DNA of 64,000 bases, from contig NZ_CP033917.1 of the NCBI RefSeq assembly GCF_003815655.1, forward strand, positions 4,526,001 to 4,590,000, written 5' to 3'. Made by a program: the position numbers and the translations under genes. The notes below the pieces were generated by a model. It made no database searches. It saw nothing but the letters and a program-made list of their open reading frames with translations, and had not been told where the DNA came from. Positions 17,383-27,749 of the stretch are shown here, in pieces. The stretch is from Chryseobacterium sp. G0201 (lineage in GTDB: Bacteria > Bacteroidota > Bacteroidia > Flavobacteriales > Weeksellaceae). Numbering within the stretch: the stretch's first letter is position 1; every line of letters starts with the position of its first letter.

Positions 17383-20300
17383 CTATTCAGGTATCTTATC
17401 ATTTTTCTTTAACAGTTTCTGCAGTAGATTATCAATAATTAGATACATGCTGGGCACGACAAATAAAGTCAAGATCATAGAACTCGTCAAGCCCCCAATG
17501 ATCACCCATGCCATGCCGTTCTTGATCTCAGAAGCCGCACCGCTTGCGATAGCAATGGGAAGCATCCCGAAGATCATTGCCAAAGTGGTCATTAAGATAG
17601 GTCGGAGCCTTTCCTTTCCAGCTTCGACCAAAGCCTCTTTGACAGGACGCCCTTCCGCTTTCAGGTGATTGGTGAAATCCACGATCAGGATCGCATTTTT
17701 TGAAACCAGACCCAGAAGCATGATCATCCCGATAATAGTAAAGATGTTAAGGGTTTCCATCGTCAGTGCTAAGATCAGAAATGCACCCACCAGTGCTACC
17801 GGTATGGAGAACAATACGACGAAGGGATAGACTGCATTTTCGTACAGTGCTACCATGATCAAGTAAACCAAAACAATGGCCGTGACCAATGCTAATCCCA
17901 AACTTCCAAAGGCATCTCCCTGGTTCTTGGAATCGCCGAGATACTCTACACTGATACCGTTGGGAAGTTTAACAGATGCGGCTTTTTCCTTCATCTCATC
18001 GCTAACAGTACCGGTAGGACGTCCAGTCACATTTGCCTGTACAGTGATGGAACCCAGACGGTCGATCCGCTGTAAGGTAGTTTCCCCAAGCGCCTCGCTT
18101 ACATCTGCAAACTGGCTTAACAATATGCTTTGCCATTCGGAATTTACAAAAGGCAGGTCTCTTATATTTTTGATATCCGAACGGTTAAATTTATCCAGGC
18201 TCACCCTGATGTCGTATTCATTACCATCCTGTTTGAACTGGCTTTGATCACTTCCGCTAAATGAATTCTGTAGTGTCGCCCCGACCATACTGGCATTCAG
18301 TCCCAACAGGCTCATCTTTTCCCTGTTCAGTTTGATGTCCACCTCCGGTTTCCTGTTCTTCACGGAAAGTTTGACAAACTGTGTTCCGGGTACTGCTTCT
18401 ACAACCTTCTGGTAAGCTTCCGCTACCTGACGGACATCTTTCAGGTCAACACCTTTAATGGCGATCTGTATGGGTGCACTGCTGACATTCCCGGTAATGG
18501 AGGTGGATGATGCCGTGAACTTGACACCGGTGATCGCTCCGCTCAGCTTATTCTGGATATAGGTCCCAAATTCTTCGGAAGACATACCACGCTTTTTCTT
18601 ATCCACCAAAGTCAATGTCAGCTCGGCAAGATTGGCATTACTGCTGGTTCCCGATACACTTCCGCTGACAAAACCGATGCTGGAAAATACCTTTTCCACC
18701 TCAGGCTGTTCCATCAGCAGTGTTTCCGCCTGTTGTACGAGCATATTGGTCTTATAGATGGTTGCCGTAGGCTCCAGTTCCATGTTCAGTATAAGGTCGC
18801 TCTGATCCGTTTTGGGGATAAATGCTGCTCCGATAAACCCTGTTGGAACCAGGGCGATAGATCCGATGATAAGTAATATAGTGCCGGATAAAAGCCATCT
18901 TTTCTTGCGGAGCACCTTTTCCAAGAGTCTCTCGTAGTCTTTTTTGATGTCATCGATGAAATTTTCAAAACCAAGATTGATCCTTCCCCATAAGGTACCG
19001 TTGCTCAAATGTTCAAGTTTGCCAAAACGGCTTGCCAGCAAAGGAGTGACAGTAAAGGAAACAAAGAGGCTCATCAGGGTCGAGATCACGACCACAAGGG
19101 AGAACTCACGGAGGATGGAACCGATCATACCTCCTGCCAGTGCCAATGGGAGGAATACCACGACATCCACCAGTGTAATGGAAAGAGCGGTAAACCCGAT
19201 CTCGTTACGCCCCTCAAGAGCTGCCTTCCTTTTGTCAGATCCCATTTCCATGTGCCTGTAGATGTTTTCCAGTACCACGATGGAATCATCCACCAATATG
19301 CCCACTACAAGTGAAAGTGCCATCAGCGTCATCAGGTTGAGCGAAAATCCAAGCATGTACATGGCGATAAATGTTGGTATGATGGATGCGGGGAGCGCTA
19401 CCAATACGAACATGGAACTTCTGAAGCTGTGCAGGAAGGCCAGCATCACGATGCCCACGATGATCACGGCCAGCATCAGGTCGAACATGACCGCATCGGC
19501 CGAGTTGAGCGTATAGACACTCTGGTCGGACGAAATATTGAATTTCAGGTTCTGCTCTTTGTATTGCGCTTCGATATCTGAAAATGCTTTTTTCACCTGT
19601 TCACTAACATCAACTGCATTGGCATCGCTCTGTTTGATGATCTGCACACCGATAGACGGAATACCGTTGATGTGGTTGATCGCTGTTGTTTCTGCCGTGG
19701 CATCGACCACCTCTGCAATATGTTTCAGATAGATGACCCCCTGTCTAGGGTGCTGGAATACAATTAGATTACGCAGCTGGTCTAATGATTGTACATTGGC
19801 ATCATATCGGATGGAAAGCTGCTGGTTCTGTGTTTCTATACTACCGGCAGGAAAAGAAAGATTGGCATTGTTGACTGCCTGTGTGATCTGAGATATGGAA
19901 AGACCGTATGCCAACAGTTTCTCCTGGTTGATGTTGATCTGTATCTCACGCTCATCGCCGCCGATAATGTTTACCTGACCTACACCCGCAACGTTCTGTA
20001 AGATCGGCCTCAACTGGTTGTCCATGAGGTCGTACAGGTTTCGGGGAGCCATGTTTGCCGTAATACCTGCTTTGATCACCGGAGTTTCTTCAAGGTTTAC
20101 CTTGTTTACCTGTGGTCGTTCTGCATCGTCCGGCAGGTCGTTCAATGCCTGATCGGCCTTGCGCTGAACATCCCGCTCCGCTTTATCAATGTCAGTTCCG
20201 CTCTTAAACGATATGGTAATGATCGAAACACTTTCCTGCGAAGTGGAATTGATCTGGTCGAGCCCTTCAACAGATGAAAAAGCATCTTCCAATTTCTTGG

Positions 20301-20490
20301 TTACCGTGGCTTGCACTTCCGCTGCTGAGGCTCCTGGATAAAGTGTACTGACAGAAACTGTCGGCACTTCGATCTTCGGAAGCAGGTTATAGTTCAGGCT
20401 CAGGTAAGATTGTATCCCGAACATGACTAGTACCGTAAAGATTACGATAAGCAATAAGGGCCTTTTTATGGCTATTCCGGTTATTGACAT
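17383..20490 (-). CDS. RND efflux pump inner-membrane permease (HAE1 family)
   Basis: The 1035-residue protein has the AcrB/MexB architecture: TM1 after MSITGIAIKRP, two large periplasmic loops and 12 TM helices. The TM4 proton relay Asp pair is present in VGILVDDSIVVLENIYRH, and the TM10 Lys in GLVSKNAILIVDF. These are the residues needed for proton-coupled drug export. It is the last gene of a tolC-MFP-RND operon (11-base gap to the adaptor gene). The promoter of the operon carries the LytTR direct repeat. G+C is visibly higher than in the flanking lan and GH95 regions. Substrate unknown. Confidence 0.93.
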   Translation of the reverse strand: MSITGIAIKRPLLLIVIFTVLVMFGIQSYLSLNYNLLPKIEVPTVSVSTLYPGASAAEVQATVTKKLEDAFSSVEGLDQINSTSQESVSIITISFKSGTDIDKAERDVQRKADQALNDLPDDAERPQVNKVNLEETPVIKAGITANMAPRNLYDLMDNQLRPILQNVAGVGQVNIIGGDEREIQININQEKLLAYGLSISQITQAVNNANLSFPAGSIETQNQQLSIRYDANVQSLDQLRNLIVFQHPRQGVIYLKHIAEVVDATAETTAINHINGIPSIGVQIIKQSDANAVDVSEQVKKAFSDIEAQYKEQNLKFNISSDQSVYTLNSADAVMFDLMLAVIIVGIVMLAFLHSFRSSMFVLVALPASIIPTFIAMYMLGFSLNLMTLMALSLVVGILVDDSIVVLENIYRHMEMGSDKRKAALEGRNEIGFTALSITLVDVVVFLPLALAGGMIGSILREFSLVVVISTLMSLFVSFTVTPLLASRFGKLEHLSNGTLWGRINLGFENFIDDIKKDYERLLEKVLRKKRWLLSGTILLIIGSIALVPTGFIGAAFIPKTDQSDLILNMELEPTATIYKTNMLVQQAETLLMEQPEVEKVFSSIGFVSGSVSGTSSNANLAELTLTLVDKKKRGMSSEEFGTYIQNKLSGAITGVKFTASSTSITGNVSSAPIQIAIKGVDLKDVRQVAEAYQKVVEAVPGTQFVKLSVKNRKPEVDIKLNREKMSLLGLNASMVGATLQNSFSGSDQSQFKQDGNEYDIRVSLDKFNRSDIKNIRDLPFVNSEWQSILLSQFADVSEALGETTLQRIDRLGSITVQANVTGRPTGTVSDEMKEKAASVKLPNGISVEYLGDSKNQGDAFGSLGLALVTAIVLVYLIMVALYENAVYPFVVLFSIPVALVGAFLILALTMETLNIFTIIGMIMLLGLVSKNAILIVDFTNHLKAEGRPVKEALVEAGKERLRPILMTTLAMIFGMLPIAIASGAASEIKNGMAWVIIGGLTSSMILTLFVVPSMYLIIDNLLQKLLKKNDKIPE

Positions 20491-20501
20491 GGTACTGCTT
20501 T

Positions 20502-21560
20502 TTATTTTGAAATGTTAATTAATTTACCGTCCTTCAGATTGATCTGTCCTGATGTAATGACCTGTTCGCCTGCCTGCAATCCCTCTGTAACTTGGATTTT
20601 TCCTCCAAATTCAGCACCGGCCTTAATGGGACGAAGTACAGCTTTTCCATCCTTTGCAATATATACAGATGCATCCTGCGTACTTCCATTTAATGCTTCA
20701 CGGGGAATCAGCAATATCTTCTGAGGCGTCGTCCTTGAGAAATCGGCATATACAAAAGTTCCAGAGCGTAACGGGGTTTGCTTATCGTTATTAGCGGTTA
20801 TTTCCACCTGATAATTGTAGGCCTGATTCGCCTGCGGGCTGATAAAGGTGATCGTGCCATAGAAAGGCTTATCGGGATAGACATCGGTGGTGAGCTTGAT
20901 TTTCTGACCGACTTTTATCTGGTACACTTCTGCCTCCGTAAAATATACTTCTACCTTTAATTGGGAAAGATTGACGATTGAACCTATTTCCCCTCCGGCT
21001 GTAATATACATGCCTTCTTCTACCGCTTTATTGCCTATGATTCCACTGATCGGCGATTTGATGGTAGCATCTGTAATCTGTCTGCGCAGTTGTTGGGAAA
21101 GATTCTGGGCGTCATTATAACTCTGACGTATATCGTTCACTTTCTCCTGTGTAGCGGCACTGCCTTCGAGAAGATATGTATATGTCTGTAGGTCACGTTT
21201 CAGCTTGGAAACATTGGATTCCGCTTTCTGAAGGTCGATTTCCAGCAGACGGGTGTCAATCACAGCAAGTGTCTGTCCCTGTTGTACTTGGTCACCTAGT
21301 TTGAACAGCAACCGTTGAATATTTCCGCTTGTTACCGACAGAACCTTTGCCTCCTTAAAAGGAGCCAACATACCGGTCTTGATCATTTCAATATCCTGTA
21401 CCTCTTCTGATACCGGTATTGCCGTTACAGGAATACGTACATCTTCCAGCTGTGCAGGCTGGTTCTTTTCGTCGATCTTTTTCTTATTGGTGGCCAGCTT
21501 AAAAACAACAAAAGCGATAATACCGACACAAACCAGCGTGACTATAATTTTTTTCTTCAT
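20502..21560 (-). CDS. RND periplasmic adaptor (membrane fusion protein)
   Basis: This 352-residue protein has an N-terminal membrane anchor (VCVGIIAFVVFKLAT), a biotinyl-lipoyl half motif (QVQQGQTLAVIDT), a coiled-coil hairpin around residues 115-160, and a beta-barrel and membrane-proximal domain ending in LQAGEQVITSGQINLKDG. That is the HlyD/AcrA order. There is no lipobox, so it is anchored by the TM helix. It lies between the outer-membrane channel gene (6-base gap) and the RND gene and links the two in the pump. Confidence 0.92.
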   Translation of the reverse strand: MKKKIIVTLVCVGIIAFVVFKLATNKKKIDEKNQPAQLEDVRIPVTAIPVSEEVQDIEMIKTGMLAPFKEAKVLSVTSGNIQRLLFKLGDQVQQGQTLAVIDTRLLEIDLQKAESNVSKLKRDLQTYTYLLEGSAATQEKVNDIRQSYNDAQNLSQQLRRQITDATIKSPISGIIGNKAVEEGMYITAGGEIGSIVNLSQLKVEVYFTEAEVYQIKVGQKIKLTTDVYPDKPFYGTITFISPQANQAYNYQVEITANNDKQTPLRSGTFVYADFSRTTPQKILLIPREALNGSTQDASVYIAKDGKAVLRPIKAGAEFGGKIQVTEGLQAGEQVITSGQINLKDGKLINISK

Positions 21561-21566
21561 AATGGT

Positions 21567-22895
21567 CTAAAGTGAGTTATAAAAAGTTTTTAATGTTCCC
21601 GCTGCCTTTTCAAGATCAATACGGGCTTGGTAGAAACTGTATAAGGAGTTGAGGTAACTATGCTGGGCTTCTCTCAGTGAGTTCTGTGTATTCAGCCAAT
21701 CTGTAAGATTGGTGGTTCCTTTCTGGAATTGCAGATCGGTGACTTTGAGGACAGATTCCGCAAGCTCTACATTCCTTTTATCGTTTTCAACGTTGGTCTG
21801 CGCCTGCACAAGCTTGGTAGATGCATTTTCGTATTCTACCCTGTACTTTCCTTCTGCCAGTTTGAGGCTCTCTTCCGCATTGATGCGATTGATCTTTGCT
21901 TGTTTGTACTGGGCATTGCGTTTATAGAAATCAAGAATAGGGATGCTTAACTTTAGACCCACTGCTGAGTAAGGAAGCAATTGGTCATAAGCACCGTTGA
22001 GATTGTCCCCAAAGCCCACAGCACCGTAACGGAAATACCCTGAAAGTTTTGGAAGCCCTTCGGCCTTGATACGTGCCTGTTCTATTTCCAGTGTCTTTAT
22101 ATTGAGTTCGGATAATCTGTAGTCGATCCTACTAGCAGGAGAAAAGTTATCAGAATTTTTTTCAATGGATAATGGCGTTTCCAGTTCTGTAGAGGCATGT
22201 ACCGTAAGCAGATCATTGATGGGATATCCCATTTCGTATTTGAGTTCGTTTTCTGCCAGCTTCAGGTTACTTTGGGCAACACGTATCTGAGAAATGGTAT
22301 TGTTATAGTCCACATTTACCTTGTCCAGATCTTTTTGAAGGGTCACTCCTTTGTCAACCTGTAAACGGTATATCTCGATCTGCCTTTGATACGTTTCTTT
22401 ATTGTAGTCCAATAGTTCCAACTGTTGATTGTAGACGAAGATCTGAAAGTAGGCTATGCTTATATTGTAAATGATCGCCTCATTGCTTTGTTCAATATTA
22501 AGATCGGCCCGCTGCTTGTTATACTTGTTGGCTTTTAATCCCATCAAGAGCGACTGGTCATAGATCACCTGGTCCAGCTGTCCAACAAAATTGGAGTTAT
22601 ACTTTTGTGTGAGCGAAACCCTGATTTCATCGGGACCAAAAATTCCTGCGGGGATGACACTTTGTTGTAGTTTAAGGTTGTTATCCAATGTTGAGGTCAA
22701 GCTTACTTTAGGCAGGTAATCCGCAAGGACTTCTTTTGCTTTGGCATCGGCGGCCAGTTTTTCATTGGCATAGATCATATTGTTACGGTTATTCTTTAAT
22801 CCGTAATCCAGACATTGCTTAAGTGTCCAACCCTCCTGAGCATTTGTTTTTAACCATACACTTAATAGAAACAGAATAATAATTTTTTTACTCAT
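21567..22895 (-). CDS. TolC-family outer-membrane efflux channel
   Basis: The 442-residue protein has a signal peptide ending in KTNAQ, then two OEP repeats made of long helices and short beta strands (GWTLKQCLDYGLKNN at the start of the mature part). It is the first gene of the efflux operon. The leader from the predicted start site near 22941 to the ATG is about 46 bases. With the adaptor and RND genes it gives a complete tripartite pump. Confidence 0.92.
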   Translation of the reverse strand: MSKKIIILFLLSVWLKTNAQEGWTLKQCLDYGLKNNRNNMIYANEKLAADAKAKEVLADYLPKVSLTSTLDNNLKLQQSVIPAGIFGPDEIRVSLTQKYNSNFVGQLDQVIYDQSLLMGLKANKYNKQRADLNIEQSNEAIIYNISIAYFQIFVYNQQLELLDYNKETYQRQIEIYRLQVDKGVTLQKDLDKVNVDYNNTISQIRVAQSNLKLAENELKYEMGYPINDLLTVHASTELETPLSIEKNSDNFSPASRIDYRLSELNIKTLEIEQARIKAEGLPKLSGYFRYGAVGFGDNLNGAYDQLLPYSAVGLKLSIPILDFYKRNAQYKQAKINRINAEESLKLAEGKYRVEYENASTKLVQAQTNVENDKRNVELAESVLKVTDLQFQKGTTNLTDWLNTQNSLREAQHSYLNSLYSFYQARIDLEKAAGTLKTFYNSL

Positions 22896-22947
22896 ATAAT
22901 TTTTGATTATTATCTTCTAAAAAAAGAAAGAAATGTATTATATGAGG

Positions 22948-23015
22948 CTAAAATAAAGTAAAGGATAACTGCTATTTCAGTTATTATACGAACCCCGCTG
23001 CTTTTTATACAAACC
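22948..23015 (-). promoter_or_regulatory. LytTR-type direct-repeat operator and promoter, efflux operon
   Basis: Minus strand: GGTTTGTATAA (23015-23005), 10 bases, GGTTCGTATAA (22994-22984), 28 bases, TATTTTAG (22955-22948, one mismatch to TAnnTTTG). Repeat spacing (21 bp) and distance to the -7 box (28 bp) are the same as at the kinase and barrel promoters. Confidence 0.75.
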
Positions 23016-23329
23016 AGTATATAATGACTTTATAGCGTGCGTAAGATTAAATGACATTGTTCTGCGTAATCGATTACTTTTTGATGAAATCCTTGCGATT
23101 TTTGGTCATTAAAATAAATTAAAAAAAGCGTCAAATCATTAAAAATTTGCAGTTTTAAAATCACATTACTTAACATAAAAAACTGATAATCAAAACATGA
23201 AATAACAAAAAAGACAACCTTATCATACAATTAAAGACATGAGTTAATGTCATATAAAAGCACTACTTTTAAAATCATATCCTGTCGTTTCAAAAAGGAC
23301 GGCAGATTGAAACTTTAATTTATAAAAAA
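23016..23329. other. AT-rich divergent spacer between efflux operon and GH95 gene
   Basis: I found no supported gene. A short minus-strand frame at 23030-23230 has biased composition and no family character. A 7-bp hairpin (CTGTCGT/ACGGCAG, 23282-23305) precedes the GH95 start by 24 bases and may affect its expression. Confidence 0.4.
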
Positions 23330-25795
23330 ATGACCAGAAGTAAAATAGCATTTTTTATCGTCGGAACAGTGATTTCGATTTCTGCTTACGCACAGCAAAA
23401 TTTAAAATTAAACTATAACAAACCGGCAGAGAACTGGAACGAAACTTTGCCCATCGGCAACGGAAAGTTAGGCGCAATGGTTTTTGGAGGTGCAGTTAAG
23501 GAACATCTACAACTGAATGAAGAGACCATTTGGGCTGGTGAACCGGGAAATAATGTACCTAAAAATACGTTCGACAGCATTCAGAAAGTTCGACGCTTGA
23601 TTAATGAAGGTCAGTTTGAAAAAGCGCAGGACCTCACCAACAACACTTACCCGAGAACTGCTCCGAAAGATCTGAATTACGCAATGCCATACCAGACGAT
23701 GGGCGATTTGTTTTTGGATTTTAAAGGCCACGAAAATTTTAAAAATTACAATCGGAGCTTAGATATCGAAAAAGCGGTCAGCACAGTTTCTTATGATGTC
23801 AATGGTGTGACTTTCAAACGTGAAATTTTTTCGTCATTTGCGGATAATGTGATTATGATCAAATTAACTTCCAGCAAAAAGGGAAGTCTGAATTTCAATA
23901 TCAACGCTTCTACCCCACATCTGAAAAAATCAATCTTTACTGAGAAAAACCAATTGGTCATCAATGGAACAAGCGGCTCTGCGGATAACAAAACAGGGAA
24001 AATTAATTTTAAAACCATCGCTTTTCCTGTTTTAAAAGGTGGAAAACTGACCTCGACAAAAGACTAATTGAATATTACAGGTGCGGATGAAGTGGTTATC
24101 TATGTTTCCATTGACACTAATTTTAAAAAGTACAATGACCTTAGCGGAAATCCTGATTCGAGAGTTTCAGACTATTTAAAATCAGCATTAAATAAAAAAT
24201 ACGATGCGGAACTCAAGGCTCACATTGCCAAATATCAAAAATATTTCAAACGGGTAAGTCTCGATTTGGGAACAAGCGAGCAGGCGAAAAAAACAACGGA
24301 CGTCAGAATCAAAGAGTTTGGAAATGCGAGTGACCCGGATCTGGTGGCTCTGTATTTTCAGTTTGGAAGATATCTTTTGATTTCCTCATCCCAACAGGGA
24401 ACGCAACCCGCAAACCTTCAGGGAATCTGGAATTATCAATTAAATCCTGCGTGGGACAGCAAATACACAGTGAACATCAACACAGAAATGAATTACTGGC
24501 CGGCGGAAAACACCAACCTTTCCGAAATGCACGAGCCTTTGTTTGATATGATTCAGGATTTGTCGGTTACCGGACAGGAATCTGCCAAAGAAATGTACCA
24601 CGCAAGAGGCTGGAATATGCACCACAACACAGACCTTTGGAGGATTACCGGCGTTGTGGACGGTGGTTTCTACGGAATGTGGCCAATGGGCGGCGCGTGG
24701 CTGACCCAACACGTCTGGAACCATTATCTGTATACCGGAGATAAAGAATTTCTAAAGAAAAACTACGAAGCTTTGAAAGGCAGTGCGCTATTTTATTTGG
24801 ATGTTCTTCAACAAGACCCTTCGAAAAAATATCTCGTGGTGTCGCCATCAATGTCTCCTGAAAATAAATACTTTAAGAATGTAAGCATCACTGCAGGAAC
24901 CACGATGGACAACCAGTTGGTGTTCGATGTGTTTAATAATTTCATCAATGCTTCTAAAGCCTTAAATCAGGACAAAGGTCTTTCGGATGAAATAAAATTG
25001 GCCTTAGGCAAACTTCCTCCAATGCAGATTGGACAGCACGCCCAGTTGCAGGAATGGCTTACCGATATGGATCGAACGGATGATAAACACAGGCATATTT
25101 CTCATCTTTATGGGCTTTTTCCTTCCGGACAGATTTCTCCATTCAGAAATGCAAATTTGGCGGAAGCAGCAAAGAATTCAATGATTTACCGTGGCGACAA
25201 ATCCACAGGTTGGTCGATGGGATGGAAGGTAAACTGGTGGGCAAGATTGCTTGATGGAAACCGTGCTTTTAAATTGATTTCAGACCAGTTGACGCCAGCT
25301 CCGATGGAAACCAAAGGACAATCAGGAGGAACTTATCCTAATCTTTTGGATGCACATCCGCCCTTTCAAATCGATGGGAATTTTGGTTGTACTTCCGGAA
25401 TTGCTGAAATGTTGTTGCAAAGTTATGACGGCTATCTTTATCTTTTGCCTGCCCTTCCAGATGCTTTACCAAACGGCTCAGTGAAAGGATTGAAAGCAAG
25501 AGGCGGTTTTGAAATCGATATGGACTGGAAAAATTCCAAGCTGACAAAACTGACCATCAGATCTACTTTGGGAGGGAATGCGAGAATTAGAATTGCAAAG
25601 GATATAAATTTAAAATCGAAAACAAATTTCATTACCGCAAAAGGTGAAAACCCCAACGAATATTATCAAGTTAATTCCATTAAAACACCTTTAAAATCTG
25701 ATAAAGCCGAAATGAAAGGATTCGCTGTTAAAGAAACTCAACTTTTTGATTTTAATACTGAAAAAGGAAAAAATTATGTTTTCGAGGTGAAATAA
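23330..25795 (+). pseudogene. GH95 alpha-L-fucosidase-like gene with in-frame stop
   Basis: Two frames in the same register, 245 and 575 codons, are split only by a TAA at 24065-24067. Together they make a complete GH95-type protein of about 820 residues: signal peptide (ending AYAQ), the N-terminal beta-sandwich (PIGNGKLGAMVFGG, LNEETIWAGEPG), then the (alpha/alpha)6 catalytic domain. NINTEMNYWPAE carries the two Asn that assist catalysis, QEWLTD carries the general-acid Glu, and HPPFQIDGNFG carries the Asp. Everything except one codon is preserved, so this is either a very recent null mutation, a sequencing error or (least likely) readthrough. No SusC/SusD pair is nearby, so it is not in a typical polysaccharide-utilisation locus. 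Confidence 0.85.
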
Positions 25796-25815
25796 TTTAA
25801 TCTTCAATCTAAAAT

Positions 25816-25849
25816 AAAAGTCCTGATAAATATTTTTACTAGGACTTTT
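25816..25849. terminator. bidirectional terminator between GH95 and SDR genes
   Basis: AAAAGTCCT (25816-25824) pairs with AGGACTTTT (25841-25849) around a 16-base loop, with T-rich runs on both strands. The flanking genes are convergent. Confidence 0.8.
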
Positions 25850-25871
25850 TAATATGACGATGTCTTCAATT

Positions 25872-26659
25872 CTAATAAATATTCGCCAAACCACCATCCA
25901 AAGGAATACTTGTTCCTGTAAGATAAGCCGAATATTCTGAAGCTAAAAATGCAACCAGATGACCATATTCTTCAGGTTTTCCCAAACGTTTCATCGGGAT
26001 TTTGTTTTCTCTGGCCTTTTTGATTTCTTCATTTGATTTTCCACTTTGCTCAGATTCAACTTTAATTAATTTCTGAATTCTTTCGGTATCAAAATAGCCG
26101 GTCAAAACATTGTTAATTGTTACATTATGTTGTGCAACTTCATTGGACAAAGACTTCGACCAGGCCGCCACCGCGGAACGGATAGAATTTGACAGAACCA
26201 AATTATTGATGGATTCTTTCACAGATAAAGAGGAAACGTTGATGATACGTCCGTTTTTCTGTTCTATCATATAAGGTAGAGCCAAAGCGGTCGTCTCACA
26301 AACGGTTTTGAACAGCAGATCAAAAGCTTTCTGAAAATCATCTACACCTTTATCAACCGCCATTCCAGGCTCTGGACCATTGGTATTGTTGACCAGAATA
26401 TCGATATTATTGTCTTTAAAATAATCTGTAATAATCGTTTTAAAACTTTCAAATCAGAAAAATCGGCAACGAGATATTGGTGTTTTTGATTTTGGTTAAT
26501 GACAGGAAGTTCAGTAACAGATTTTTTAAGTTTCTCTTCATTCCGAGCCATTATCGTTACGTTGGCTCCGCATTTTGCGAGTTCTATTGCAATGCCCAAT
26601 CCTATTCCTTGTGTAGCTGCACCGACCAGTGCGTTTTTATTTTTGAGGTCAATATTCAT
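25872..26659 (-). pseudogene. short-chain dehydrogenase/reductase with a frameshift
   Basis: A 5' frame (26659 down to about 26455) encodes the NAD(P)-binding start of an SDR (GAATQGIGLGIAIELAKCGANV), and a second frame continues with NNIDILVNN, the NVSSLSV catalytic-Ser strand and the GGLANIY C-terminus. The shift maps to the short A run at 26451-26453: one more A would restore GAT TTT GAA and an intact protein of about 262 residues. The usual YxxxK is replaced by NSIRSAVAAW, so the catalytic Tyr/Lys pair is not in its normal form even if the frame is repaired. It is divergent from the AraC gene at 26835. Either a real null allele or a homopolymer error. Confidence 0.8.
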
Positions 26660-26834
26660 AACGGATTATTTTTAAACTATTGTTGATTTTAATCAAACTG
26701 TATCAAGACATAAATTTACCAAAACATATGTTCAAAAAAGAACAATCTGGCTGAATAATTTATCTATAACTGCCGTACAAAATAATGATTGTTGTACAGC
26801 AAATTTCATTAAATTTATTGTTTAATTTAAGAGG

Positions 26835-27665
26835 ATGAATGACATTTTTAAAATGTTCAAAATAGATTTAGCTGAATCGCAAAGAATCAGCCAGTTAGAC
26901 AATGAACCGCACAACCACGATTTCGAAGAATTATTGATTGGGAAGTACGGTCAGCTTGAACATTTTATTGATTTTAAATCTCAGGTAATGGAAGCCCCTT
27001 TCGTCAGCTTTATTGCGCAGGGAAAAGTTCATCGTGTGAGACCTTTGGCAAAAGATGGAAAATGTGATATCTGGGCCATCCGTTTTAAAAGTGAATTCAT
27101 TGCTGATACGGTTTTTCAGCTCTACTCAACGTATCACGACAAGGCGAACATTTGTCTGAAAACGGATGAATGTTTTGACCGTTTGAACACAATTTGCGAA
27201 ATCATTTTTCAGGAATATAATCAACCGAATCCTGATTTGTCGGTAATCCGTCAATTGCTTAGCAGTCTGTTCACCATCATAGAATCAGAACGGAAAAAAC
27301 TTAATCTCAATAATGATGAATCCAAAAAAATCCAGAGCAATACGTTCAAGAATTTTTTAAAACTTTTGGATGAACATTTTATGGAAGCTCAAGATGTCAA
27401 TTTCTACGCTGAAAAGCTTTTTATGAGTACGAGAAACTTGAATCTCATCTGTCAGGATATTTTGCATCAAAGTGTTTCAGAGATCATTGAAACCAGAAAA
27501 CTGACGGAAGCCAAAAATCTATTGATCACGACCGACAAGACGATTGCAGAGATTGGGTATGAGCTTGGCTTTAATGAAAAAACCTATTTTACACACGCTT
27601 TTAAAAAGAAATCCGGCTTCACACCTTCGGAGTATCGAAAGGAAATGGCTAAAATCATTTCCTAA
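26835..27665 (+). CDS. AraC-family transcriptional regulator
   Basis: The 276-residue protein has an N-terminal cupin-like sensing part (NEPHNHDFEELLIGKYG, VSFIAQGKVHRV) and a C-terminal double HTH with IAEIGYELGFNEKTYFTHAFKKKSGFTPSEYRK, the AraC signature. It is divergent from the SDR gene and directly upstream, on the same strand, of the NTF2-like/dioxygenase/esterase set, which are its most likely targets. Ligand unknown. Confidence 0.9.
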   Translation: MNDIFKMFKIDLAESQRISQLDNEPHNHDFEELLIGKYGQLEHFIDFKSQVMEAPFVSFIAQGKVHRVRPLAKDGKCDIWAIRFKSEFIADTVFQLYSTYHDKANICLKTDECFDRLNTICEIIFQEYNQPNPDLSVIRQLLSSLFTIIESERKKLNLNNDESKKIQSNTFKNFLKLLDEHFMEAQDVNFYAEKLFMSTRNLNLICQDILHQSVSEIIETRKLTEAKNLLITTDKTIAEIGYELGFNEKTYFTHAFKKKSGFTPSEYRKEMAKIIS

Positions 27666-27749
27666 AATCACAACTATTCTTCTGAATTGTGTTATCTCTT
27701 CATCCTGTTTGTTTCGGAAATTTGTACCATAATTTTAAACAAACAAAAA

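Noticed and set aside
23030..23230. 66-residue minus-strand ORF upstream of GH95
   Set aside because: Biased composition, no family character and no promoter; treated as chance.
27687..27749. Longer N-terminus of the SnoaL-like protein
   Set aside because: It hides the signal peptide and covers an upstream -7-like box.
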